A stretch of DNA of 64,000 bases from Ancylobacter lacus. Lineage in GTDB: Bacteria; Pseudomonadota; Alphaproteobacteria; Rhizobiales; Xanthobacteraceae. Position numbers and translations under genes: made by a program. Below are positions 1-7,975 of this stretch, piece after piece. Below the pieces are notes generated by a model. It worked only from the letters and a program-made list of their open reading frames with translations. It searched no databases and was not told the origin of the DNA. The stretch spans positions 50,797-114,796 of the forward strand of contig NZ_JAHBGE010000083.1 in assembly GCF_018390635.1 (NCBI RefSeq), in the 5' to 3' direction. Numbering within the stretch: the stretch's first letter is position 1; each line of letters opens with the position of its first letter.

Positions 1-309
1 TCCGCAGGTGATGGCGACGACGTCGGTGCAGCTTCCGCCGTTGCAGGCGGTGCGGGCATTGGCGCTGATGAGCCGGGCCTTGCCGGCGTCGCTCTGCACC
101 TTGCCGAAGCTGACCACGCGGGAATAGTCGTGCACCCGGCACCAGGCCTCGGCCATGGCGGCGCCGCAGCTGGAGCCGGAGGCGACGCAGGCGTCGATGC
201 CGTAGCCGTCGGAATTGTCGACGACGAACATTTCCGTCTGGCCGTCGGCGAGAGCCAGGGCAGGGGTGAGGGCGAGGGTGGCGGCGAGAAGGGCGCGGCG
301 GAGCATCAT
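1..309 (-). CDS. Secreted Cys-rich protein of unknown function (partial, 3' end cut by window edge)
   Basis: The minus-strand frame opens with ATG at 309 and stays open to base 1 (103 codons, no stop), so the C-terminus lies outside the window. Residues 1-21 form a clear Sec signal peptide (Arg pair, hydrophobic Leu/Ala stretch, Ala-Leu-Ala cleavage region). The mature part has at least five Cys in 82 residues (around 42, 48, 57, 91, 96) plus one near the cut end, as expected for a disulfide-bonded periplasmic or exported protein. I recognise no family. A second ATG follows directly at 306. Not listed as a long frame because it is truncated; codon use and signal peptide support it. Confidence 0.7.
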   Translation of the reverse strand, partial: MMLRRALLAATLALTPALALADGQTEMFVVDNSDGYGIDACVASGSSCGAAMAEAWCRVHDYSRVVSFGKVQSDAGKARLISANARTACNGGSCTDVVAITCG

Positions 310-650
310 GGCGGTGCTGCGAATGGCCTCGGGATGGTGTGGCAGGACTATGGCGCGAAGGATTGAATAGTTCGTGAACGCCGATGCGGCCCGTCGGTTC
401 ATTCAGGCGCCGCTGGTTACGTCCCGTTTCCGGCCGAGGCAATCGCCGGCGGCCGGTCAGCGTGTGGATTGGGGGTGGCTGTGGCGTCGGGGCCTCACCC
501 CCGGGCCAGGTGAAGCGGGCTCGCGGCCGGCCAGCGGCCCGCCGGCCTTGACGTGCCGGCGCAAAGGGAGGACAGACGCCCCGCGGCTGTCCGCCACGCG
601 CCGGAAGGTGGCGCGGGCCGGGCGGCTCCAATCCAGAAGAGGCGGGTTCA
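310..650. other. 341-bp gene-free spacer before cysS
   Basis: Divergent spacer between the minus-strand secreted protein and cysS. It must hold promoters for both. I see GC-rich palindromic segments (for example around 530-560) but no T-run terminator, tRNA or recognisable riboswitch. Short frames on both strands lack convincing ribosome binding sites. Confidence 0.5.
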
Positions 651-2045
651 ATGCCGGGTGAAGTCGGATCGGGTCTTCCCGAGGTCAAGCTGTACAACAC
701 GCTCACGCGGGTGAAGGAGCCCTTCGCGCCGATCGATCCGGCGCGCGTGCGCATGTATGTCTGCGGACCCACCGTCTACGACCTCGCCCATATCGGCAAT
801 GCCCGCCCGGTGGTGGTGTTCGACCTGCTGTACCGCGTGCTCCGCCATTTCTATGGCGCCGACCACGTGAAGTATGTCCGCAACATCACCGACGTCGACG
901 ACAAGATCAACGCGCGGGCGGCGCGCGAATTCCCCGACCTGCCGCTGAACGAGGCCATCGCCCGGGTGACCTTCGCCACCGAGGCGCAGTTCCACGACGA
1001 CCTCGAGGCGCTCGGCGTGCTGCACCCCGATGTCGAGCCGCGCGCCACCGAGCATATCGGCGAGATGCGCACGCTGATCGAGCGTCTCGTCGCCGCCGGC
1101 CATGCCTATGTCGCCGAGGACCACGTGCTGTTCTCGGTGCCCTCGATGCCGGACTATGGCGCGCTCTCGCGCCGGCCGCTGGACGAGATGATCGCCGGCG
1201 CCCGGGTCGACGTCGCGCCCTACAAGCGCGACGCGATGGACTTCGTGCTGTGGAAGCCGTCCTCGCCCGGCGAGCCCGGCTGGCCCTCGCCGGCGGGCAT
1301 CGGGCCGCTCGGCCGTCCCGGCTGGCACATCGAGTGCTCCGCCATGTCGTGGGCGCATCTGGGCGAGACCTTCGACATCCATGGCGGCGGCATCGACCTC
1401 ATCTTCCCCCACCACGAGAACGAGATCGCGCAGTCGCGCTGCGCCTTCCATGCCGGGGTGATGGCCAATGTGTGGATGCACAACGGCTTCCTGCAGGTGG
1501 AGGGCGAGAAGATGTCGAAGTCGCTCGGCAACTTCGTCACCATCCGCGACCTGCTGGCGGACTGGCCGGGCGATGTGCTGCGCCTCAACATGCTGCGCAC
1601 CCATTACCGCCAGCCGATCGACTGGACGGTGAAGGGGCTGGAGGAGAGCGCCAGGACGCTGGAGCAGTGGTTCGACGCCGCCGCGCCCGACGCCTATCCC
1701 CGCCCGGCGCCGGCGGTGCTGGAGGCGCTGGCCGACGACCTCAACACCCCGAAGGCGATCGCCGAGATGCACGCGCTGAAGGACCATGCCGGCAAGAAGG
1801 CGCTCGGCGGCACGCTCGCCTTCCTCGGCTTCGCGCCGGGGCCGCTGCGGGCCTGGCGCGACGCCCGCGCGCCGGCGCTCACCATCGACGCCGCCGCCAT
1901 CGAGGCGCGCATCGCCGAGCGGATCGAGGCCCGGCGCAACCGCGACTGGGCCGCCTCCGACCGCATCCGCAACGAGCTGCTGGAGCTTGGCGTCGCGCTG
2001 AAGGACAACAAGGACGGCACCACCACCTGGGAGCCGGCGCGGTGA
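651..2045 (+). CDS. cysS: Cysteinyl-tRNA synthetase
   Basis: Charges tRNA-Cys with cysteine in the cytoplasm (class I aminoacyl-tRNA synthetase). At 464 aa it has the normal family length. Visible marks: the first zinc-ligand Cys38 in the VCGPTVYD segment, the HIGH-type motif as HIGN at 47-50, the GWHIECSAM and HHENEIAQS segments with further zinc ligands, and KMSKS at 287-291. The ATG at 651 gives an N-terminus about ten residues longer than the conserved core; the upstream ribosome site is weak, so the start could shift slightly. The stop overlaps the GTG of the next gene, so cysS, the GNAT gene and cimA are almost certainly one transcript. Confidence 0.97.
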   Translation: MPGEVGSGLPEVKLYNTLTRVKEPFAPIDPARVRMYVCGPTVYDLAHIGNARPVVVFDLLYRVLRHFYGADHVKYVRNITDVDDKINARAAREFPDLPLNEAIARVTFATEAQFHDDLEALGVLHPDVEPRATEHIGEMRTLIERLVAAGHAYVAEDHVLFSVPSMPDYGALSRRPLDEMIAGARVDVAPYKRDAMDFVLWKPSSPGEPGWPSPAGIGPLGRPGWHIECSAMSWAHLGETFDIHGGGIDLIFPHHENEIAQSRCAFHAGVMANVWMHNGFLQVEGEKMSKSLGNFVTIRDLLADWPGDVLRLNMLRTHYRQPIDWTVKGLEESARTLEQWFDAAAPDAYPRPAPAVLEALADDLNTPKAIAEMHALKDHAGKKALGGTLAFLGFAPGPLRAWRDARAPALTIDAAAIEARIAERIEARRNRDWAASDRIRNELLELGVALKDNKDGTTTWEPAR

Positions 2046-2542
2046 GCGCCGCCCCGGCCGCCGCCCTTCGCCCGGCGCTGCCTGCCGACGCGCCCCTGCT
2101 GGCGGCGATCCTGCAGGCGGCGGTGTTCGAGCTGACCGGCGACGATTACGAGCCGGACCAGCAGGAGGCGTGGGCGGCGCTGGCCGATGACGAGGAGGCC
2201 TTCGCCGCGCGGCTCGCCACCCGGCTGACGCTGGTCGCCACCCGCGGCGGCGAGCCGGTCGGCTTCGTCGCTCTGGCCGACAATGCGGTGATCGACCTGC
2301 TCTATGTCCACCCGGAGGTCGCCGGCGAGGGCGTCGCCACGCTGCTGTGCGACGCGGTGGAAAGGCTGGCGCAAGCCCGTGGCGCCAAGAGCCTGAGCGC
2401 CGATGCGAGCGACACCGCGCTCGGCTTCTTCCAGAAGCGGGGCTACGTGCCCCAGCGCCGCAACACCGTGCCGCTCGGCGCGGTGTGGCTGGGCAACACC
2501 ACGGTCCAGAAGACCCTCGCGGAGGGGGAAGCCCGCTCATGA
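2042..2542 (+). CDS. GNAT-family N-acetyltransferase
   Basis: Predicted acyl-CoA-dependent N-acetyltransferase of 166 aa; substrate unknown. The start is the GTG at 2042 overlapping the cysS stop by 4 bp (GTGA), the usual sign of translational coupling. The fold markers are a beta strand with [17 protein letters not shown] (the acetyl-CoA pyrophosphate-loop region, near residues 80-97) and the C-terminal [16 protein letters not shown] segment, typical of GNATs acting on small molecules or proteins. Its stop overlaps the cimA ATG by 4 bp. Its place between cysS and cimA gives no direct clue to substrate. Family assignment is firm, function is not. Confidence 0.85.
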   Translation: MSAAPAAALRPALPADAPLLAAILQAAVFELTGDDYEPDQQEAWAALADDEEAFAARLATRLTLVATRGGEPVGFVALADNAVIDLLYVHPEVAGEGVATLLCDAVERLAQARGAKSLSADASDTALGFFQKRGYVPQRRNTVPLGAVWLGNTTVQKTLAEGEARS

Positions 2543-4185
2543 CCGACCCGGCGCCCGCCGCCGCCCCGCCCTCCGTCCCGACCCCGCCGCCGGGCGGGCG
2601 CGCGCGGCTCCACCTCTTCGACACCACGCTGCGCGATGGCCAGCAGATGAACGGGGTGGATTTCACCCTGGCCGACAAGCTGCGTCTCATCGAACTCATG
2701 GGCCGGCTCGGGCTGGACTACATCGAGGCCGGCTACCCCGGCGCCAATCCTTCCGACACCGCGCTCTTCGCCGAGCGGCGGGCAAGCGCGGCCCGCATCA
2801 CCGCCTTCGGCATGACGCGGCGCCCGGGCCGTTCCGCCGCCAACGATCCCGGCCTCGCCGCGCTGCTGGAGGCGCAGGCCGACGCCGTGTGCCTCGTCGC
2901 CAAGGCCTCGGCCTATCAGGTGCGCGTCGCGCTGGAGACCACCGAGGAGGAGAATCTCGCCGCGATCCGCGACAGCGTCGCCGCCGCCCGCGCGCGCGGT
3001 CGCGAGGTGCTGGTGGACTGCGAGCATTTCTTCGACGGCTACAAGGAACGGGCGGACTATGCGCTGGCCTGCGCCCGCACCGCCTTCGAGGCCGGCGCCC
3101 GCTGGGTGGTGCTGTGCGACACCAATGGCGGCACCCTGCCGGAGGAAGTCGAGCGCATCGTCCGCGCCGTGACGCAGGTGGTGCCGGGTGAGCATCTCGG
3201 CATCCATGCCCATGACGACACCGGGCAGGCGGTGGCCAATTCCCTCGCCGCCGTCCGGGCCGGGGCGCGGCAGATCCAGGGCACGCTGAACGGGCTGGGC
3301 GAGCGCTGCGGCAACGCCAATCTCTGCAGCCTGATCCCGACCCTGCTGCTGAAGCCGGCCTATGCCGGGTTCGAGACCGGGGTGCGGCCGGAGCGGCTGG
3401 CCGAGATCACCTCCGTCTCCCGCGCGCTCGACGAAATCCTCAACCGTGCGCCGGACCGGCACGCCCCCTATGTCGGCGACAGCGCCTTCGCCACCAAGGC
3501 CGGCATCCACGCCTCCGCCATCCTCAAGGACCCCGCGACCTATGAGCATGTGCCGCCGGAGAGCGTCGGCAATCGCCGCCGGGTGATGGTGTCCGACCAG
3601 GCCGGGCGCTCCAACGTGCTGGCGGAGCTGGACCGGCTCGGCATCGAGGTGCGGCGGGACGATCCCCGTCTCGCCCGGCTGCTGGACGAGGTGAAGACCC
3701 GCGAGGCCGCCGGCTATGCCTATGAGGCGGCGGACGCTTCCTTCGCGCTGCTGGCGCGCCGGGTGCTCGGCCATGTGCCGGACTATTTCCAGGTCGAGCG
3801 CTTCAGCGTCTCGGTGGAGCGGCGCTACAATGTGCGCGGCGAGCAGGTCACGGTGGCGGAGGCCATCGTGAAGGTGCGCATCGGCGAGGAGGTGACGATC
3901 TCCGCGGCGGAGGGCAACGGCCCGGTCAACGCGCTCGACCTTGCCCTGCGCAAGGACCTCGGCAAGTACCAGCCGCTGATCGGCGACCTGAAGCTCACGG
4001 ATTACCGCGTGCGCATCCTCGACGGCGGCACCGAGGCCATCACCCGCGTGCTGCTGGAGAGCAGCGACCGCAGCGGCGCCCGCTGGACCACGGTGGGCGT
4101 GTCCACCAACATCATCGACGCCTCGTTCCAGGCATTGCTGGACAGCATCGTGTGGAAGCTGGTGAAGGAAGGCGCGGAGGGCTGA
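2539..4185 (+). CDS. cimA: (R)-citramalate synthase
   Basis: Condenses pyruvate with acetyl-CoA to (R)-citramalate, the threonine-independent entry to isoleucine synthesis. The 548-aa protein has a DRE-TIM metallolyase barrel, with FDTTLRDGQQ at about 27-36, the metal-binding HAHDD segment and the GERCGNANL loop, followed by a linker and a LeuA-type allosteric dimer domain at the C-terminus (about 395-530). The length fits the CimA/TIGR00977 branch, which is longer than homocitrate synthase. The ATG at 2539 is inside the stop of the GNAT gene (ATGA). The first 20 residues are a Pro/Ala-rich tail. 2-Isopropylmalate synthase is the main alternative and is less likely from the N-terminal sequence. 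Confidence 0.9.
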   Translation: MTDPAPAAAPPSVPTPPPGGRARLHLFDTTLRDGQQMNGVDFTLADKLRLIELMGRLGLDYIEAGYPGANPSDTALFAERRASAARITAFGMTRRPGRSAANDPGLAALLEAQADAVCLVAKASAYQVRVALETTEEENLAAIRDSVAAARARGREVLVDCEHFFDGYKERADYALACARTAFEAGARWVVLCDTNGGTLPEEVERIVRAVTQVVPGEHLGIHAHDDTGQAVANSLAAVRAGARQIQGTLNGLGERCGNANLCSLIPTLLLKPAYAGFETGVRPERLAEITSVSRALDEILNRAPDRHAPYVGDSAFATKAGIHASAILKDPATYEHVPPESVGNRRRVMVSDQAGRSNVLAELDRLGIEVRRDDPRLARLLDEVKTREAAGYAYEAADASFALLARRVLGHVPDYFQVERFSVSVERRYNVRGEQVTVAEAIVKVRIGEEVTISAAEGNGPVNALDLALRKDLGKYQPLIGDLKLTDYRVRILDGGTEAITRVLLESSDRSGARWTTVGVSTNIIDASFQALLDSIVWKLVKEGAEG

Positions 4186-4251
4186 CCGCTGCGAGGGCCG
4201 TCGCAGGCCGAAGCGCCGCACGCGGCCGGCGGGCGCCCGCGCCCCGTCGCC

Positions 4252-4863
4252 TCACATGCGTTCGGCCACCTGAACCTCGGGCGCGCCGTGCAGGCTTCCC
4301 TCCGGCAGCGGCGCCACCGCCGCGCGCAGCCGCGGCACCACCGCCTGCGCGTTGGCGGCGACCAGCAGGGAGAGCGGGCGTTCGGCATTCACGAAGCCGG
4401 TGGCCTGCATATGGCCGAACAGGGCCAGCAGCGGGTCCCAGAAGCCGTCCACATTCACCACCAGCACCGGCTTGCGGTGACGGTTGAGCTGCACCCAGGT
4501 GAGCTGTTCCACCAGCTCCTCCAGCGTGCCCACCCCGCCGGGCAGGGCGACGAAGGCGTCGGCCCGCTCGAACATCAGGCGCTTGCGCTCGTGCATGTCG
4601 CGGGTGACGACCAGCTCGTGAGCGTGCTCGAACGCCTGCTCCTTGCCGATCAGGAATTCCGGGATGATGCCGGTGACCCGGCCGCCGGCCTCGGCGCAGG
4701 CGCGGGCGGTGGCGCCCATCAGGCCGACACCGCCGCCGCCATAGATCAGCCGGACACCCTCCCGTGCGAGGATGCGGCCGAGCTCGGTAGCGGTCTTGAG
4801 GAAAACCGGGCTGTCGCCCGGCGCGGCGCCGCAGTAAACGCAAACACTCTTGATCGTCGACAT
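4252..4863 (-). CDS. LOG-family nucleoside 5'-monophosphate phosphoribohydrolase (TIGR00730)
   Basis: A 203-aa Rossmann-like protein of the LOG (lonely guy) family, which hydrolyses AMP or cytokinin riboside monophosphates to the free base and ribose 5-phosphate. The two signature motifs are visible: GGGGVGLMGATA near residues 46-57 and PGGVGTLEEL near 99-108. The N-terminus SVCVYCGA is typical. I chose ATG 4863 because the conserved core begins at once; a start at 4872 (three codons upstream) is also possible, and a longer frame to 4947 lacks conservation. Convergent with cimA. In bacteria the physiological role is often purine salvage rather than hormone production. Confidence 0.9.
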   Translation of the reverse strand: MSTIKSVCVYCGAAPGDSPVFLKTATELGRILAREGVRLIYGGGGVGLMGATARACAEAGGRVTGIIPEFLIGKEQAFEHAHELVVTRDMHERKRLMFERADAFVALPGGVGTLEELVEQLTWVQLNRHRKPVLVVNVDGFWDPLLALFGHMQATGFVNAERPLSLLVAANAQAVVPRLRAAVAPLPEGSLHGAPEVQVAERM

Positions 4864-5087
4864 GGCCACCATGATGCAGGGCGGGAAAGAGGCGTCAAGC
4901 CACCACGCTTGCAAGGCGCGGGCCGGCCCGCGCACGCACGGCCGCACGGTCCGCCCGCGGGGCTCCGGCCATTGACTCGGGTCGCGGCCTTGTCATTGTG
5001 CATCGCAGCAACGATATGCCGGCAATGCTGTTGTACCCGTGCCGCCCGCTTCCGGGCGCACCCACAAGGACGCCTTCATTGCAGAAA

Positions 5088-6266
5088 ATGTCTCACGACT
5101 TCGGCCGGTTCGCCGCTCTCGGCCGGTCGGCCGGTGCGGCAACGCGGACGCCCCAGCACCCCGGCCGGCTCGCGCCGCTTCCCGAGTTCGGGTCGAATCC
5201 GGGCGGGCTGAAAGCGCATGTCCATGTTCCCGCCACCGCCGCCCGCGGCGCCCCGCTGGTGGTGGTGCTGCACGGCTGCACCCAGAACGCGGCCGAATAC
5301 GACCTGCGCGCCGGCTGGTCGGCACTGGCCGATCACGCCGGCTTCGCGCTGCTCTACCCCGAGCAGAACCATGGCAACAACCCGAACCTCTGTTTCAACT
5401 GGTTCCGCCCCGGCGATGCCCGGCGCGACGCCGGCGAGGCGCTGTCCATCCGGCAGATGATCGCGACCATGGTCGAGGCGCACGGGCTGGACCCCGAGCG
5501 GATCTTCGTCACCGGCCTCTCGGCCGGCGGCGCGATGGCGTCCGTCATGCTCGCCACCTATCCCGAGCTCTTCGCCGGCGGCGCCGTCATTGCCGGGCTC
5601 GCCTATGGCCGCGCCACCACCGTGCCGGAGGCGTTCGACTGCATGCGCGGCCAGAGCGCCGCGTCCGACGAGGAATTGTGGCGTCTGCTGCGCGAGGGGG
5701 CCAGCCATGACGGGCCATGGCCGAAGGTCGCGATCTGGCAGGGCATGGCCGACCACACGGTGGCGCCCACCAATGCCGCGGACATCGCCACGCAATGGCG
5801 CGGCGTGCACCACCTCGGCGAGGCGCCCTCCGAGATCGAACGGCTGGGCCCGCGGGAGAAACGGGTGTGGCGCAACGCAGCGGGCGAAGCCGTGATCGAG
5901 CTGAACACGGTGGCCGGCATGGGGCATGGCACGCCGCTGAGCGCGGAACTCGGCGTGGCCGGCCCCTACATGCTGGATGTCGGCATCTCCTCGACGCTGG
6001 AGATCGCCGCTTTCTGGGGCATTGCGGAACCCGCCGCCACGGTGGCCGGGCGCCCGGCGGCATCGGCGGCGGCACCCAACGCCATTGCCCGGACCGCTGC
6101 CGCGCCGGCCACCTCGCTTTTGCCTGCCGCGCCGGCCACGCAGGGCAGGGGAGCCACGACGGCCCAGCCCACAGGCGAGCCCGGCCACCGCGCGGCGCCA
6201 AACCGGGTTGCCGCCGTCGGCAAGGTCATCGAAGACGCCCTGCGCGCCGCGGGGCTGATGCGATAG
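5088..6266 (+). CDS. PHB depolymerase-family esterase (secreted-type alpha/beta hydrolase)
   Basis: Extracellular type short-chain-length polyhydroxyalkanoate depolymerase or feruloyl-esterase-like hydrolase of 392 aa. The core shows the oxyanion segment LHGCTQNA (62-69), the lipase box GLSAGG with nucleophile Ser145, the acid region in WQGMADHTVAP and the catalytic His in GMGHGTPL. The C-terminal 90 residues are Ala/Pro-rich and of low complexity. There is no obvious signal peptide from ATG 5088. The frame is open to a GTG at 4998 and has an ATG at 5016, neither with a good ribosome site, so the start is uncertain. No PHA synthesis genes are nearby, so the natural substrate is open. Confidence 0.85.
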   Translation: MSHDFGRFAALGRSAGAATRTPQHPGRLAPLPEFGSNPGGLKAHVHVPATAARGAPLVVVLHGCTQNAAEYDLRAGWSALADHAGFALLYPEQNHGNNPNLCFNWFRPGDARRDAGEALSIRQMIATMVEAHGLDPERIFVTGLSAGGAMASVMLATYPELFAGGAVIAGLAYGRATTVPEAFDCMRGQSAASDEELWRLLREGASHDGPWPKVAIWQGMADHTVAPTNAADIATQWRGVHHLGEAPSEIERLGPREKRVWRNAAGEAVIELNTVAGMGHGTPLSAELGVAGPYMLDVGISSTLEIAAFWGIAEPAATVAGRPAASAAAPNAIARTAAAPATSLLPAAPATQGRGATTAQPTGEPGHRAAPNRVAAVGKVIEDALRAAGLMR

Positions 6267-6330
6267 GGGCCGGGCGCCGCCGCGTCGCGGAGGGGATGGC
6301 GGTCCCTCCGGGCGGCGGCGCGCCGGCCCC
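6266..6330. terminator. Long GC-rich stem-loop between convergent genes
   Basis: Bases 6266-6281 pair with 6314-6330 (about 16 bp with one bulged G), overlapping the last base of the esterase stop codon. It lies between convergent genes and could stop transcription from both sides, but neither side has a T-run, so it is not a classic intrinsic terminator. Confidence 0.35.
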
Positions 6331-6404
6331 ACCGGGGCAGCACAGGGGCCGCGCGACGGCGGCCTATACCGTCGCACGCCCTGCAGGCCCGTCGACAAGC
6401 CCTT

Positions 6405-7325
6405 TTAGAACTCCACGCCCAGCTTGAGCAGGAGCTGCTGGCGCTCGTGGTTGACGAGGTCGAGGTTGTTGTCGCTGTCCGGCGACGAGCCGGCGATCTG
6501 GTAGGCGTAGGCGAGCTTCACATAGGCGGCCTTGCTGAGCTGGGCGTAGAAGCTCGGCCCGAGATAGAGCGCGCCGCCCTCGAAGCGGTTCAGCCCGGCG
6601 CCGTCGAAGGCGGCGAGGTAGCGCAGCTCGCCGCCGAGGAAGAGGCCGCGCGCCACCTGCCAGCTCAGCGCGCCGGAAACCTCCAGGCCGCTCTCCGCCT
6701 CGCCGCCGCCCCACTCCGGGAGATAGCCGAGGTTGACGGCGCCGAAGAGCGTCTCCGACACCAGCTCCTTGTCCATCAGCAGCCGGACCGGCAGGCCGAA
6801 GCTGTCGACCCGCTCGCCGGAATCGTCGTCATAGCGGCCCCATTCCGGCTCGATCGAGACCGCCAGCCCCAGCGGCGCGTGCTCCCAGCTCAGGAAGCGG
6901 TACTTGATCTCGGCGCCGAGCCCGCCGAAGCCGCCGGCGGCCATGTCCTCCAGCCCGTCGATGTTGCTGATGTCGTGATAGGCGAGGGCGGCGCTGACGC
7001 CGATGGTGAGGTTGCGGGTGACGCCGTATTCATATTCGGCCTCCGCTTCCCCGGCGCCGTAATGGGAGCCGCCCTCCGCCTCGCCGGCAGCGCGGCCGAA
7101 CCGGCCGGTCGCCTCGACCGATACCTCCTGCTCGCCGCGGTCATTGGTGTCGGAACCTTCGGTGAAGCCGAAGATGTTCTCGCTGTCGATCTCGTATCCC
7201 GGATCGCTGTCCCCCGCGTCGGCGTCGGCCGCATGCGCCGGCAGGCCCGCCAGCAGGAGAAGCCCGGTGCCGGCACCGACCCAGACACGCCGCACCGCCG
7301 CCCGCCGCCTTGCGAACGCGCCCAT
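6405..7325 (-). CDS. Predicted outer-membrane beta-barrel protein
   Basis: A 306-aa protein with a signal peptide (residues 1-33, ending in AHA) and an acidic mature N-terminus. The body alternates aromatic and small residues in about ten amphipathic strands and ends with a terminal Phe (LKLGVEF), the usual C-terminal signature of outer-membrane barrels. The likely role is a pore or unknown transport, by analogy with hypothetical barrel proteins that resemble phenol-degradation MetA or DUF-type barrels. Strong ribosome site (GGAGGGG seven bases before ATG 7325). It diverges from the arsR-ABC operon across an AT-rich spacer, so shared metal regulation is possible but unproven. Confidence 0.75.
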   Translation of the reverse strand: MGAFARRRAAVRRVWVGAGTGLLLLAGLPAHAADADAGDSDPGYEIDSENIFGFTEGSDTNDRGEQEVSVEATGRFGRAAGEAEGGSHYGAGEAEAEYEYGVTRNLTIGVSAALAYHDISNIDGLEDMAAGGFGGLGAEIKYRFLSWEHAPLGLAVSIEPEWGRYDDDSGERVDSFGLPVRLLMDKELVSETLFGAVNLGYLPEWGGGEAESGLEVSGALSWQVARGLFLGGELRYLAAFDGAGLNRFEGGALYLGPSFYAQLSKAAYVKLAYAYQIAGSSPDSDNNLDLVNHERQQLLLKLGVEF

Positions 7326-7546
7326 ACCGTCACCCCTCCCGTTATTTTGAGATAAAAGTAATCGTGATTCGCAATACTGTCAGCATGAAATGAAGATTCG
7401 TTTGTATTATTATTTTCTCATATCCGATTAAATTTATTCTTAGATTTCGCGATCTATACATGACGCTGCGTCACCGGTGCGCGGCCGCGACGCGTCTGGG
7501 CGGCTGTCTTCCCGCTGCCGCAATCATCGTCTATCGACGATCACCG
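7326..7546. promoter_or_regulatory. AT-rich divergent promoter region (barrel gene / arsR)
   Basis: The most AT-rich stretch of the chromosomal backbone here (7330-7460), set between two GC-rich genes. It holds a partial dyad at 7358-7374 (GTAATCGTGATTCGC with the AATC/GATT core) that resembles Fur-family boxes of alphaproteobacteria, plus -10-like TATTAT and TAAATT tracts. An ArsR operator would also be expected here. No exact operator can be assigned by eye. Confidence 0.45.
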
Positions 7547-7975
7547 ATGGATCAGCTTGCCGACGATTCCGACGATCTTCTCGCCCTGCGGCTGCGGGCG
7601 CTCGCCCATCCCGCGCGGCTGGCGATCCTGCGCGCGCTGGCGCGGGCGGAGCGCTGCCCGTGCGGCGAGATCGTGCGCGGGCTCAGCCTTGCCCAGTCCA
7701 CCGTCTCCCAGCATCTCAAGGTGCTGAAGGAGGCCGGCCTCATCACCGGCACCATCGAAGGGCCGCGCTCCTGCTATGGGTTGGACCGCGCCGTCGTCGC
7801 CCGGCTGGCCGCGACGCTGGCGCCGCTGCTGGCCGATCTCGCGGGGCAATCCCCGTCCGCTGCCGGCTTGACCCCCGCCTTGCCGTCTCCCATCTCTGCG
7901 TCGCCGGACGCCGTTTTCCCCCTCGGCGAGCCGCCCCGCGTCACGGCCGGCCCAACCGGACTTTCCCGATCATGA
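7547..7975 (+). CDS. ArsR-family winged-helix regulator with CPC metal motif
   Basis: A 142-aa DNA-binding repressor. The winged helix-turn-helix covers roughly residues 17-85, with recognition helix STVSQHLKVLKEAG. Cys37 and Cys39 in RAERCPCGEI fall where ArsR proteins have the ELCVCD arsenic/antimony site at the start of helix alpha3, so thiophilic metal or metalloid sensing is likely. A third Cys (about 74) could complete the site. The C-terminal 50 residues are low-complexity. I chose ATG 7547 over the frame start at 7460, whose N-terminus is not family-like. Its stop overlaps the ATG of the ABC exporter by 4 bp, so it probably controls that gene and itself. Confidence 0.9.
   Translation: MDQLADDSDDLLALRLRALAHPARLAILRALARAERCPCGEIVRGLSLAQSTVSQHLKVLKEAGLITGTIEGPRSCYGLDRAVVARLAATLAPLLADLAGQSPSAAGLTPALPSPISASPDAVFPLGEPPRVTAGPTGLSRS

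Noticed and set aside
310..650. Possible cysteine or T-box type leader before cysS
   Set aside because: No T-box specifier loop, antiterminator or T-run is visible, and T-boxes are not expected in alphaproteobacterial cysS.
648..4221. Long minus-strand frames opposite cysS and cimA (683 and 592 codons)
   Set aside because: Shadow frames; composition rich in Arg/His/Gly, no family features, and the plus-strand genes are unambiguous.
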